A DNA stretch of 18,290 bases, from positions 1 to 18,290 of the forward strand of contig CANFFA010000006.1 in assembly GCA_947445425.1 (NCBI GenBank). Reading direction: 5' to 3'. The position numbers and the translations under genes are program-made. The stretch comes from Paludibacteraceae bacterium. GTDB lineage: Bacteria > Bacteroidota > Bacteroidia > Bacteroidales > Paludibacteraceae. Below the pieces are notes generated by a model. That model was not told the origin of the DNA, made no database searches, and saw only the letters and a list, made by a program, of their open reading frames with translations. Each line of letters starts with the position of its first letter. Position 1 is the stretch's first letter. Positions 6,206-14,363 of the stretch are shown here, piece after piece.

Positions 6206-8856
6206 TTTGTCATCTCCTCATACAATTTAAACAGATACTCCAACCGTTCCTCGTCACTTTCAAAAGGCTTACTGCGGTAACAACGCTCTACCGCTAAGTC
6301 ATTCTGACGGTGGGCTTCACGAAGATTATCCGGCATTTTATCGGGATCGTAGAGTTGTGCCAAGGTCTTTTCGCTGTGATATTCACGCGCACCAAGGATA
6401 TTGTAAACATGCTGCTCGAGTTCTTTTTTCTGCTTGTCGGAAATTGGAGGGAAGGGGAAATTATTGTAGCAAATTAGGGCAGAATACAAATAGTCGTTTT
6501 TAAGTCTTCCAGCCACTGAGCTTAACCATACCATGTGCATTTTTGATGTTAACACACTAAACATAAAAGACTCTGCACCATAAATTGCATGTGCTCTATT
6601 TGTAATTATTGATTCATTGGTAAGAAAGCCAATTGGAACATAGTCTCTTCTAGAAGACGTTGTTGAAGGAATTATAATTGAATCCAAGTTTTGATGTCTA
6701 ATTTCACCAAAAGCATAAGGTCGTTCTGCTAACTTTCTTGTAGCAGGTCTATTGCTATTGTTTCGACTGGCATATACTTTGGCAATTCGATCTTTAATCG
6801 GTTTAATTGCTTCAGCTTCATGGAGTTCAGAATTATCAATCCATAAGCACCATCTATTTGTCGAGTTCGTAAACTCCTCAGCGCCAATTAGTTTTCTTAG
6901 GAACTTTTGTGCATTTGGGTATTCTGAAACAAGATTAAGTTTCTCATTATCATCTAAAATAAGATTTCCGCCGTCATTCGGCATACTTCCAAAAACTACA
7001 GATGGCAAACTAGAAATAGGATTACTTCTTTTATAAATAAAAAGATTTTGACTATTTCCAATTAAATAAGCATTTATTCTATGAACTTCTTTTTTTACTC
7101 CATCTGCAAATAAGTATTTTGGTTTATTTAATTCGTTTTGTAATGAAATTATTGAACAAATAACAGCAGCTTGATTTTTTGCATTGTTAGTCCATTTAAA
7201 GGATTTATATGCAAAACCAATTTCCAGACCCATAGGGAAGATTATGGGCCAAATCAAACTAACTTGTTCTCCTTGGCAAATTGAATTTGTACTTACAAGA
7301 GCAAGTTTGGAATTTGACTTACTAATAAAACAGCTTCCCTTAAAAAACCAACAAGCAATATAATCCAAGTTATTGTAGCCAGATTGCCCACGAAAAACAA
7401 ATTCCATATCTGCTTTTTGCTCTTCGCTTTGTAATCTAGCACCCAAATACGGGGGATTCCCCAAAATATATATTTCATCCCCTTCATTTTTCGGGCATAC
7501 CGATTCCCAGTCGATGCGACAGGCGTTTCCTTGCACGATATTTCCCGTTTCTTGAAGAGGGAGTGCCGGCTTGGCACGTCCAAATTCCCGCATAAAGGCT
7601 TGGTTCATTTGGTGCTCGGCTAACCAAAGGGAAAGTGTGGCTACTTCGTGTGCAAAGTCGTCCAGCTCTATGCCGTAGAAATTGCCTAGGTTGATTTCGG
7701 AAAAAGCAAAGGTGCCCAACTCTTTGAAAATGAGCATTTCGAGTTTTCGGAGTTCTTTGTAGGAGATGATGAGGAAGTTACCACTACCGCAGGCAGGGTC
7801 GAAGATTTTTATTTTGGCAATACGTTGTTGTAATTGATTTAGTTTTTTTTGATTTCCCTTGGAAGCATCAAACTCTTCGTACAATTCGGTAAGAAACAGT
7901 GGCTCAATCACCTTCATGATATTGGGCACGGAAGTGTAGTGCATTCCCAATCCACCACGGTGTTCGGGGGTGATTACCGCCTGAATCATCGAACCGAAAA
8001 TATCGGGATTGATGTCCTGCCATTGGAGATTGCCACTGTCAATCAACATTTGTCGGCTACGACGGGTGAAAATGGGTGCTGTGTGCGGATTACGAAATAA
8101 ACCGCCATTTACATACGGAAAGGCGTTTAGGTAGGCGGGTATTGAAGTTGCAGAGACGCGATGCATCGCGTCTCCACGTTCGGATATTGGGGTATTCATG
8201 ATATTGAACAGCCTATCCAAGTAGACATTCAAATCGCTACCATCATTTTGGGTATGTGAACCAATGGAAAGCGTAAAGATACTTTTGTCAAAAATTCCGG
8301 TGTCTTCGGCGAAAAAACAAAACAACAGTCGGGATAAAAAAACATTGAGGTTGTGAACGGCTTCGGGGCTGTCCGTTGGATTTTCCTTGCGGATTTCATC
8401 GTAGAGCTTTGCCATCCTTTCGGCAGCCTTTACATCGGCTGGATTCTCGGTGGCATGCTGTGCCTTTTCCATGCCCGCCCACGGGAGGAAAAAGTCATAA
8501 TGTTGGGTAATATCCAATAACCGAATATCCAGGGATTCATCGGTTTTTGTATCGTAGGCCAATAAGGTTTCAAAATCGGTGGCTATAATAAAACGGGGAG
8601 CAAGTTTGGAGATTTTATCATTGTTTTTTAGTTCGTTAAACACCACCGACAAATCGTCTTTGGAAACACTTTTGAAATATAGCTTTTTCTTGATGGCAAC
8701 CGTATCATCCAAAAACTGACTTTTATCGCCTTGCTGCAAACGGCTGATGGTAGCCTTTGGAGTTCCATAAGCCAATAGTAAATCAAAAATAAAACGCTCT
8801 TTGTTGAACTCCTCAATAAGTTTTTCGAGATTGTCGGCTATTTGGGCTATGTTCAT
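6196..8856 (-). CDS. DNA methyltransferase, YeeA / MmeI-like class
   Basis: An 886-residue SAM-dependent DNA methyltransferase of the N6-adenine type. The N-terminal domain (1-150) is followed by the MmeI-type helical spacer (LNVFLSRLLFCFFAEDTGIF, 170-189), an FPYVNGGLF segment (246-254), the SAM-binding motif FDPACGSGNF (352-361) and the catalytic NPPY (467-470). Residues of about 550-800 probably form the target-recognition region (GxLKNDYLYS near 783-792). I see no D-ExK nuclease motif in the N-terminal domain, so it looks like methylation only, with cleavage left to partners. Length and motifs match Bacillus YeeA as I remember it. An in-frame palindrome encodes residues 228-235 (GDAMHRVS), apparently extra relative to YeeA. 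It is the first gene of the block, with a promoter at 8878-8885. Confidence 0.9.
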   Translation of the reverse strand: MNIAQIADNLEKLIEEFNKERFIFDLLLAYGTPKATISRLQQGDKSQFLDDTVAIKKKLYFKSVSKDDLSVVFNELKNNDKISKLAPRFIIATDFETLLAYDTKTDESLDIRLLDITQHYDFFLPWAGMEKAQHATENPADVKAAERMAKLYDEIRKENPTDSPEAVHNLNVFLSRLLFCFFAEDTGIFDKSIFTLSIGSHTQNDGSDLNVYLDRLFNIMNTPISERGDAMHRVSATSIPAYLNAFPYVNGGLFRNPHTAPIFTRRSRQMLIDSGNLQWQDINPDIFGSMIQAVITPEHRGGLGMHYTSVPNIMKVIEPLFLTELYEEFDASKGNQKKLNQLQQRIAKIKIFDPACGSGNFLIISYKELRKLEMLIFKELGTFAFSEINLGNFYGIELDDFAHEVATLSLWLAEHQMNQAFMREFGRAKPALPLQETGNIVQGNACRIDWESVCPKNEGDEIYILGNPPYLGARLQSEEQKADMEFVFRGQSGYNNLDYIACWFFKGSCFISKSNSKLALVSTNSICQGEQVSLIWPIIFPMGLEIGFAYKSFKWTNNAKNQAAVICSIISLQNELNKPKYLFADGVKKEVHRINAYLIGNSQNLFIYKRSNPISSLPSVVFGSMPNDGGNLILDDNEKLNLVSEYPNAQKFLRKLIGAEEFTNSTNRWCLWIDNSELHEAEAIKPIKDRIAKVYASRNNSNRPATRKLAERPYAFGEIRHQNLDSIIIPSTTSSRRDYVPIGFLTNESIITNRAHAIYGAESFMFSVLTSKMHMVWLSSVAGRLKNDYLYSALICYNNFPFPPISDKQKKELEQHVYNILGAREYHSEKTLAQLYDPDKMPDNLREAHRQNDLAVERCYRSKPFESDEERLEYLFKLYEEMTKKS
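8153..8174. repeat. 22-bp perfect palindrome inside the methyltransferase gene
   Basis: GAGACGCG-ATGCAT-CGCGTCTC is perfectly self-complementary. Its outer arms GAGACG/CGTCTC match the palindromes at 16575-16594 and 16855-16880 next to the RAYT gene. It is read in frame and encodes residues 228-235 between the conserved helical spacer and FPYVNGGLF segments. Confidence 0.92.
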
Positions 8857-8861
8857 GATTA

Positions 8862-8881
8862 TTTGTAGTTTATTCTACAAA
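8862..8881. promoter_or_regulatory. Candidate operator upstream of the methyltransferase
   Basis: An inverted repeat TTTGTAG-TTTATT-CTACAAA with 7-bp arms overlaps the downstream half of the predicted -7 element (8878-8885) and the likely start site. This is a typical place for a repressor to bind, possibly the methyltransferase itself or a regulator outside the window. Confidence 0.5.
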
Positions 8882-8885
8882 AATA
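8878..8885 (-). promoter_or_regulatory. Predicted -7 element of the methyltransferase gene
   Basis: The minus strand reads TATTTTTG, a perfect TAnnTTTG match, 22 bp upstream of the ATG at 8856. That implies a leader of only about 15 nt. A good -33 TTG is not seen at the usual spacing. Confidence 0.5.
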
Positions 8886-8928
8886 CAAATTCTATTTAAC
8901 ACTTCCTTGTGATTATCGGAAAATAAAA

Positions 8929-8960
8929 ACCGCCCTTGCTTTATGTCAGCAAAGGCGGGA
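8929..8960 (-). terminator. Intrinsic terminator of the small coiled-coil gene
   Basis: On the minus strand a hairpin of 10-11 pairs (CCGCC and TTGCT arms with one bulge, loop of about 7 nt) is followed by TTTTTATTTT. It begins 38 bp after the stop at 8998 and separates that gene from the methyltransferase promoter. Confidence 0.8.
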
Positions 8961-8997
8961 TTATTGAACTGATTTTTGGCTCTAATTTGGCAAAGGA

Positions 8998-9186
8998 TTA
9001 CTTTGGTCTTCTGAGTTTTTCAGCTTCTTTTATGAGCTGCTTACCTTTTTCCTCTTTGTTTATAGCCTCCTCAATATCTCTTGCACGTTTTTGGATCTCA
9101 TTTTCTTGTTCAATAATATTATTAGTCTGTTTTTCAAGCTCTTCTTCATTTGCATCATTATTGAAAACCTGTTCGAGGAAGTGCAT
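8998..9186 (-). CDS. Small charged coiled-coil protein, unknown function
   Basis: This is a 62-residue protein rich in Glu and Lys (EEELEKQTNNIIEQENEIQK, then RARDIEEAINKEEKGKQLIKEAEKL), predicted to be one long helix or coiled coil. It has no signal peptide or membrane segment. An in-frame TGA lies two codons before the ATG, so the start is unique. The strong terminator placed just after the stop supports a real transcription unit. It is not obviously tied to the methyltransferase, which has its own promoter beyond the terminator. I do not recognise a family. Confidence 0.6.
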   Translation of the reverse strand: MHFLEQVFNNDANEEELEKQTNNIIEQENEIQKRARDIEEAINKEEKGKQLIKEAEKLRRPK

Positions 9187-9542
9187 TTCAATTCATTGAT
9201 CCATCAAATGATGTTCCCAGGACTTAGGATCTGAATAAATCCTATTTTAATTTCAAAGTCTATGTCTGTTTAGTGGGCTAAAAAATGAAATACATTCTAT
9301 CAATTACTATTTTAATGATCCAACCAACTGTAAATATTTACAAATATAAAACACTTAATTAATAAAAGTTAATTGTAACTTTGCACTCAGAATCACTTTT
9401 ATTAAAGCAATTTCACATTATGCTCACAAAAGCATTAAAGAATTTCAATCAAATTGACACTTTGTGCACCACAAATTTGATCAAAGACTAGACTATAGGC
9501 TATAAAACAAAATAAATAAAAACAAAACATTTCAAAATCAGT
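9187..9542. other. Intergenic region upstream of the lipoprotein, no gene seen
   Basis: This 356-bp AT-rich gap separates divergent genes. It contains a weak 6-bp hairpin (TAGGAT 9225-9230 with ATCCTA 9239-9244) followed by TTTT, the -7 element at 9376-9383, and a possible hairpin in the lipoprotein leader (ATCAAATT 9448-9455 with AATTTGAT 9474-9481). I found no supportable reading frame. Confidence 0.5.
9376..9383 (+). promoter_or_regulatory. Predicted -7 element of the lipoprotein gene
   Basis: TAACTTTG matches TAnnTTTG perfectly. No TTG is found at -33. The implied mRNA leader is about 150 nt and includes an imperfect hairpin at 9448-9481. Confidence 0.45.
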
Positions 9543-11060
9543 ATGAAAACAAAATTTTTATCCCTTGTCATTCTTGTGTTTGCAATTATTTCTTGTCAAA
9601 ATGATCAATTAAAAGATCTGACAATAAAACTTGATTCGAGTTCAAAACTTACTGTTAAACTTGTTGACAGCAAAGGGGCAGCTATTGCCAATAGCAATAT
9701 TAAAATTTATGATAGAGCTTACCTTTCCTCTTCAACTTCCTCTTCAAGCTCGTCTTCAAGCTCCAGCTCGTCTTCTTTTGGCTACTTGTTTTCACAATCA
9801 TCTGATGCAAGTGGAGTGATAGATTTTGGTGAAGTAGCTTCAGGGACATATTATCTCGTCATCGATTCTGTTCGTATCAATGGAGTAAAGTATAATCCAA
9901 TTCTTCAGTTTCAAATCAACAGTTCTGTAGACAAGCAGATAACCATTAATCCTGAAGAATTTATCATGACAATTAATCTTAATCTTCAAAAATCAGAGTC
10001 TTCAAAAACAAGTAACTTAATAACTTACAGTGCATTTGGTGGCGTTAATGTGATTTTTGTACCCAGCTATACCTATTCGTCAAATTACAGCTTAGATAAA
10101 TTAATTTCACTATCAGAGGCCAGTGGCAAAACGAATGATAATGGTGTATTGGCCATTAAATTACCAGCTTACAAATCATTCACAGCTATTGTATATAATG
10201 ATGCAAAAACAATTTTTTCTAGCTTAAGATCTAACTCCTCTTCCTCCTCTTATTATTACTCTTCGTCATTCTCTGGTGATAAAGGTCAAAATCTTACTGC
10301 TAATTATTCATTAGATGCAAAGACAATGGCCAGCACTACCTACGGTACTTACAATCTAACATTTAAACAGCCGGTATACGCACCATTAAGCACAGTGCCA
10401 ACTTCTACTGCTTTGAGCGGATTAAATGTAGCAGCAATTCCAAGTTCTGCTTACGATTCAAGCCTTCCACTTTCAATGTTGTTGGATTCAACAGAATACT
10501 CAGGAAAGACTGACCTTGCTGGAAAGATCTCTTTTTCTTTGAGCACTGGTAAAAATTACCAATTCATAGTATATAATGATAGCAAATCGGTTTATAGCAT
10601 ACTTTCAGCTTCATCATACAGCTCGTTTTATGTTTATGAAAATGAAACTAAACAGGCTAGTTATGTTTTAAATTCAACTACATTGGCTCCTGTAACCTAT
10701 GGTAAAATTAGTGTTAGCATTTCAAAAACTGCCGCCACCTCATACAGTTATTCTCTAACTGACTTGTCTGGATTTGCAAATTTAAATGTGGCATTAATTC
10801 CTTATGTTTCTGGAAATTCTAGTTTGTCTATTGACAATTTAATCTCAACTGCAATCTGTTCCACCACAACTGATGCTTCTGGTAAAATCTTATTTACGGT
10901 CCCTGCAGCTTCATCCTATAATAGTACTTACTACCAAATAGTAACCTATGATGCAAGTAAAACGAACAAATTCGTATCATCTTCAATATCATTATATTCA
11001 GGAAATACGACAACTCAAAGTTTCATTTTGAATTCTACTAATTTAGCTTTAATATACTAA
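9543..11060 (+). CDS. Serine-rich repeat surface lipoprotein, unknown function
   Basis: The 505-residue protein begins with a lipoprotein signal (MKTKFLSLVILVFAIISC, lipobox Cys18) followed by QNDQLKD, acidic and polar residues like those of Bacteroidota surface-export signals. The mature part appears to consist of about four beta-sandwich-like repeats. The first (about 35-150) starts LTVKLVDSKGAAIANSNI like a carboxypeptidase-regulatory/transthyretin-type domain and contains a serine run at 62-78. Three further repeats share G-(F/V/L)-N-V-x-x-I/F-P, a 'SGKT/D..GK..F/A' turn, a '(A/F/Q)IVYND(A/S)K' strand and a 'Y-x-L-(N/D)-(S/A)-x-T' end. No enzyme motif is visible. It is probably anchored in the outer membrane. 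A terminator follows at 11191-11245, so it is a single-gene transcript. Confidence 0.82.
   Translation: MKTKFLSLVILVFAIISCQNDQLKDLTIKLDSSSKLTVKLVDSKGAAIANSNIKIYDRAYLSSSTSSSSSSSSSSSSSFGYLFSQSSDASGVIDFGEVASGTYYLVIDSVRINGVKYNPILQFQINSSVDKQITINPEEFIMTINLNLQKSESSKTSNLITYSAFGGVNVIFVPSYTYSSNYSLDKLISLSEASGKTNDNGVLAIKLPAYKSFTAIVYNDAKTIFSSLRSNSSSSSYYYSSSFSGDKGQNLTANYSLDAKTMASTTYGTYNLTFKQPVYAPLSTVPTSTALSGLNVAAIPSSAYDSSLPLSMLLDSTEYSGKTDLAGKISFSLSTGKNYQFIVYNDSKSVYSILSASSYSSFYVYENETKQASYVLNSTTLAPVTYGKISVSISKTAATSYSYSLTDLSGFANLNVALIPYVSGNSSLSIDNLISTAICSTTTDASGKILFTVPAASSYNSTYYQIVTYDASKTNKFVSSSISLYSGNTTTQSFILNSTNLALIY
9726..9776 (+). repeat. In-frame serine-codon repeat tract
   Basis: Degenerate TCN/AGC codons in the pattern TCTTCAAGCTCG encode 16 serines and one threonine (residues 62-78). 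Mixed serine codons suggest selection for serine, but the near-repeated 15-bp units could also allow length changes by slippage. Confidence 0.7.
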
Positions 11061-11190
11061 AGTACAAATAGATGAACATAAATGCTCATCAAACGAATAG
11101 GAAAATATTCTGTACTTGTTCCATACGACAGGAATAAATACAAAGGTATAGAATTTTCACAATACTAATCTGAATCTGACATCTGGATTA

Positions 11191-11245
11191 GCAGCAACTA
11201 AAGGGTAGATATTGGCCAAACAGCCAAGCTCTACCCTTTTCTTTT
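11191..11245 (+). terminator. Terminator after the lipoprotein gene
   Basis: AAGGGTAGA (11201-11209) pairs with TCTACCCTT (11230-11238) and is followed by TTCTTTT. An inner stem TTGGC/GCCAA (11212-11216 with 11223-11227) and an outer GCAGCAA/TTGCTGC pair (11191-11197 with 11244-11250) add to the structure. Confidence 0.75.
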
Positions 11246-11298
11246 GCTGCATTATAAATTAGAAATTGAATTCTATACTTCCTCTCGCTCAATTATTA

Positions 11299-11306
11299 TA
11301 CCTTTG
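11299..11306 (+). promoter_or_regulatory. Predicted -7 element of the first MFS gene
   Basis: TACCTTTG is a perfect TAnnTTTG match 21 bp before the ATG at 11328, implying a very short leader. The -33 element is not clear. Confidence 0.5.
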
Positions 11307-11327
11307 TATTAACAAAGAATTACCCCT

Positions 11328-12497
11328 ATGCATAGAAATATCTTCAACCTATACATCATCAAGGCCAGCAAATGGTTTATGCTGATCATGCCCATCGTGG
11401 TACTCTTCTACAATGAAAATGGACTCAATCAATTTCAGGTCTTTGTACTGCAAGCCATTTATTCAGTTTCAATTGTTGTTCTAGAGATTCCATCGGGATA
11501 TTTCGCCGATGTATTGGGCAGACGAAAGACCATTATCATAGGATCTATCATGGGATTTATGGGTTTTCTCACCTATAGTTTTTCCTTTGGATTTTATGGT
11601 TTCATGTTGGCGGAAATTATTCTTGGCATTGGGCAAAGCATGATTAGCGGAGCAGACTCTGCCATCTTGTATGATACTTTGGCCTACGAAAACAGGAAAG
11701 GTGAGTATCTACGCTATGAAGGGAAGATTTCTTCTTTAGGGAATTTTGCAGAAGCGGGAGCGGGTGTTTTGGGAGGATTGTTAGCGGTTTATTCTTTGCG
11801 CTACCCTTACTATTTTCAAACTGCCATTATGTTCTTTTCGATTCCAGCGGCATTTTCTTTAATAGACCCGCCCAGTACAGGCAGTGTTGTGAAGCCTGGC
11901 TGGCAACAGATCAAGGCAATTCTTATCGATTCGCTTGTCGTGAACAAAGTGTTGCGGTTTAATATTATCTTTTCCTCCGTAACAGGGGCTGCCACCTTGA
12001 CGATGGCATGGTTTGCGCAACCCTTTTTTAAGCAAATCAATTTACCATTGGCCACTTATGGTATCATGTGGACCGCATTGAACCTCACCGTTGGGGTGGT
12101 TTCATGGTATGCACATCATATTGAATTCAAACTCAAGCAAAAAAACACATTACTCATCATTTCCCTTTTGATTGCTGGGTGCACCATACTCACTGGACTC
12201 TTTCCAACCTACTGGGGACTCTTGTTTCTATTCCTTTTTTACATGACAAGAGGACTGGCAACGCCTGTGTTAAAAGACTATATCAACCGCGGCACTGAAA
12301 GTCATGTCCGTGCCACTGTGCTCAGCATTCGTAATTTTATGATTCGATTGGTGTTTGCCATTGTAGGGCCGGTATTGGGATACATGACCGATCACATTGG
12401 ACTTTCGTATGCCTTGATACTTTCTGGAAGTCTATTTCTTTGCTTTGGCCTTGTTAGTACTTTTCTATTCATCAAGGTATTGAGACCAATTGATTAA
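11328..12497 (+). CDS. Major facilitator superfamily transporter, drug-export-like
   Basis: This 389-residue protein has about 12 hydrophobic segments. Between segments 2 and 3 it has the MFS motif A, GYFADVLGRRKTIIIGS (about residues 57-73), and later the matching cytoplasmic loop with DYINRGTESHVRATVLSIRN. The 'GIGQSMISGADSAILYDTL' stretch (about 102-120) is common in a Bacteroidota/Firmicutes MFS group annotated as multidrug or unknown exporters. It probably exports a small compound by proton antiport, but the substrate cannot be read from sequence. It converges with the next MFS gene across an 89-bp hairpin-containing gap. Confidence 0.85.
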   Translation: MHRNIFNLYIIKASKWFMLIMPIVVLFYNENGLNQFQVFVLQAIYSVSIVVLEIPSGYFADVLGRRKTIIIGSIMGFMGFLTYSFSFGFYGFMLAEIILGIGQSMISGADSAILYDTLAYENRKGEYLRYEGKISSLGNFAEAGAGVLGGLLAVYSLRYPYYFQTAIMFFSIPAAFSLIDPPSTGSVVKPGWQQIKAILIDSLVVNKVLRFNIIFSSVTGAATLTMAWFAQPFFKQINLPLATYGIMWTALNLTVGVVSWYAHHIEFKLKQKNTLLIISLLIAGCTILTGLFPTYWGLLFLFLFYMTRGLATPVLKDYINRGTESHVRATVLSIRNFMIRLVFAIVGPVLGYMTDHIGLSYALILSGSLFLCFGLVSTFLFIKVLRPID

Positions 12498-12510
12498 CTC
12501 TATTAGAACA

Positions 12511-12567
12511 CAAATTCTGTAAATTATCGCAAATCTAATTCTTATTTGCGTTAATGTGCGGAATTTG
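12511..12567. terminator. Long hairpin between convergent MFS genes
   Basis: Nested inverted repeats: CAAATTCTG (12511-12519) with CGGAATTTG (12559-12567, one G-T), and CGCAAAT (12528-12534) with ATTTGCG (12544-12550), the latter extended by ATTA/TTAAT. It probably serves as a bidirectional transcription stop. No long T-run follows. The style resembles short palindromic repeats seen in many Bacteroidota intergenic regions. Confidence 0.5.
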
Positions 12568-12586
12568 CGTTCAATAATAGTTGCGT

Positions 12587-13831
12587 TCATTTTCTTGCAA
12601 TATCTTTAGCGTAATGCCTTGCTCCTAAATAGAATAAGACGGCTGCAAGCACTCCCATGAGCGGCAAAACAAGTAGTGCTTTATCAAGCCCAATTTGATC
12701 CGACAAAGAACCTACAAAAACAGGAGCCCAAAAGGAGCCACCAATGTTCATAATGACGACATTGAAACCAATAGACAAAGCCCGAACCCCAGGTTTCACA
12801 ACATCTTGAATAGCAGCGGTGGCAGGTGCAAGAAAGACCGCTGTAGACAAACCAAAAATCAAAATAAGAAAGAGGGTAATTTGAACGTTGGAAACGAGCA
12901 ATGCAGCCATTAATAAGAGTGCAGAAATCAATGAGAAAATAGCTGGTAGATACATCCTTGCTTTGGTCTGACTTTTCATCCACCGATCGGCCCACCAACC
13001 TCCAAGGGGCGCACCCACCAATGCCATTAAAGCAAATAGTCCAGCCATTGTACCGGCCAACTTATCATTCATCCCAAAACTGCGGATTAAATAACTAGGA
13101 ATCCAAGTCAGCATAGAGCTATTGATGGCCATATTCATTGCAAATGCTCCAAAAACAAACCAAAGTGTTTTGATCTTGAACAATTCAGATGTCAACTTCC
13201 AAATACCCTTCCAGCTAAATTGAACAGGCGACCCATTTTCATCATGCGCCATAGCTTGCGTTTTATAGTCGTGGGCAAACCAAAAAATAATGGCAATTAC
13301 AAATCCTGGTAAGGCCAATAATCCCATCGCATGACGCCAACCATAATAATTTCCCACGAATCCACCGACTACAAATCCCACCGCCGCACCCAAAGGTGCA
13401 AAAGCATTCCAGATCCCCGTAAACTTTGCCCTATTTGCCAGCGGGTACAACATGGCTATCAATGCAATGGTGGCAGGCGTGTAGGCAGCTTCCCCAATAC
13501 CAGTAAACGCGCGGGTGAGCAAGAGTTGATCATAATTCTTTGCAACAGCACTCATCAAAGTAGCCAAACTCCAAAGAAATACCATGATGGCGATCATCTT
13601 CGTTCTACTCCATCGATCCACCAAAAGTGAAAGGGGTAATACAAAAATGGCGATAAAAAGGGATACAATGCTCGTCAGCATCCCCAGCTGTGCATCGGTG
13701 CAGTGCCATTCTGCTTTAATCATCGGTAGCAATGAAGACACTACCATTCTATCGGCATAATCAAACAAATAGGCAGTACACATCAACACCATCAATACGG
13801 TTCTACTTTGTCTCCAAGAAAAATTATTCAT
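12587..13831 (-). CDS. MFS transporter, Spinster / ACS-like
   Basis: The 414-residue protein has 12 predicted membrane segments. Key features are FDYADRMVVSSLLPMIKAEW in segment 1, motif A LVDRWSRTKM (about residues 70-79), the RAFTGIGEAAYTPAT segment (about 107-121) and GGWWADRWM (about 273-281) in the central loop. These are typical of the Spinster-like and anion:cation-symporter MFS groups, which take up organic acids, sugar acids or lipids. The substrate is not determinable. The start at 13831 gives the standard short N-terminus before helix 1. A 7-of-8 match to the -7 element lies at 13941-13948, but it is about 110 bp away. Confidence 0.87.
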   Translation of the reverse strand: MNNFSWRQSRTVLMVLMCTAYLFDYADRMVVSSLLPMIKAEWHCTDAQLGMLTSIVSLFIAIFVLPLSLLVDRWSRTKMIAIMVFLWSLATLMSAVAKNYDQLLLTRAFTGIGEAAYTPATIALIAMLYPLANRAKFTGIWNAFAPLGAAVGFVVGGFVGNYYGWRHAMGLLALPGFVIAIIFWFAHDYKTQAMAHDENGSPVQFSWKGIWKLTSELFKIKTLWFVFGAFAMNMAINSSMLTWIPSYLIRSFGMNDKLAGTMAGLFALMALVGAPLGGWWADRWMKSQTKARMYLPAIFSLISALLLMAALLVSNVQITLFLILIFGLSTAVFLAPATAAIQDVVKPGVRALSIGFNVVIMNIGGSFWAPVFVGSLSDQIGLDKALLVLPLMGVLAAVLFYLGARHYAKDIARK

Positions 13832-14363
13832 GACTTTGAGTTTATTTTAAGTATGTAATTGATTATCATCGCGTTTTGAATACTTTTTATCATGCTACAA
13901 ATTTATAGAAAAATTTAATATCTCATCCATTCGTATTAGACAAAGTAAAGTAACCTATTATTAATCAACTTATCCACTAGATCAAGCTAAATTCCAAAAA
14001 CAAACTCTAACAGAAGAGTTAAAAAAAAGCTCTATATGCTTCTGAATTCCCATCCAATCTTCCTCAACCCAGCCTCATTTGTTTTAATTAACTTAAAATC
14101 CACCTTTTTGTCTCTTTTCACTAAGCATTGTCACAATTTGGCAACATTGTTAAATTGTGGTAATGAATTTATAGTTTTAACTTTACACACGAAAGATGAA
14201 GGAGGCCATTTGTGTCTAATTTAAGTGCATTTTGATCGGAATACTATCCTATTCGGAATAAAAATTGTCAGAAATATTGTGCAGCTTTATAGCATCAGCA
14301 ATTATGAATTGCATTTTAGAGAAAAGTTTGTCAGAATCGAAAAAAAATAAAAAACAAAAAAAT
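13832..14363. other. Intergenic region between the second MFS gene and the methyltransferase-like gene
   Basis: This 530-bp AT-rich region separates divergent genes. It carries a plausible plus-strand promoter at 14155-14185. A 62-codon frame at 14036-14224 and the upstream extension of the next gene lack family or context support. No repeat or RNA is recognised. Confidence 0.5.
14155..14185 (+). promoter_or_regulatory. Predicted promoter of the SAM methyltransferase gene
   Basis: TTG at 14155-14157, a 20-bp spacer, and TAACTTTA at 14178-14185 (7 of 8 to TAnnTTTG). The leader to the ATG at 14364 would be about 170 nt. Confidence 0.45.

Noticed and set aside
9225..9248. Plus-strand terminator
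   Set aside because: The stem has only six pairs with a short T-run, and no plus-strand gene ends there.
14036..14224. 62-codon plus-strand frame
   Set aside because: Its sequence has no recognisable family features, and the best promoter in the region lies inside its 3' half, pointing to the next gene instead.
14265..14363. 33-codon N-terminal extension of the methyltransferase-like gene
   Set aside because: It is Lys/Ser-rich low-complexity sequence, and the family start and A-rich leader favour the ATG at 14364.
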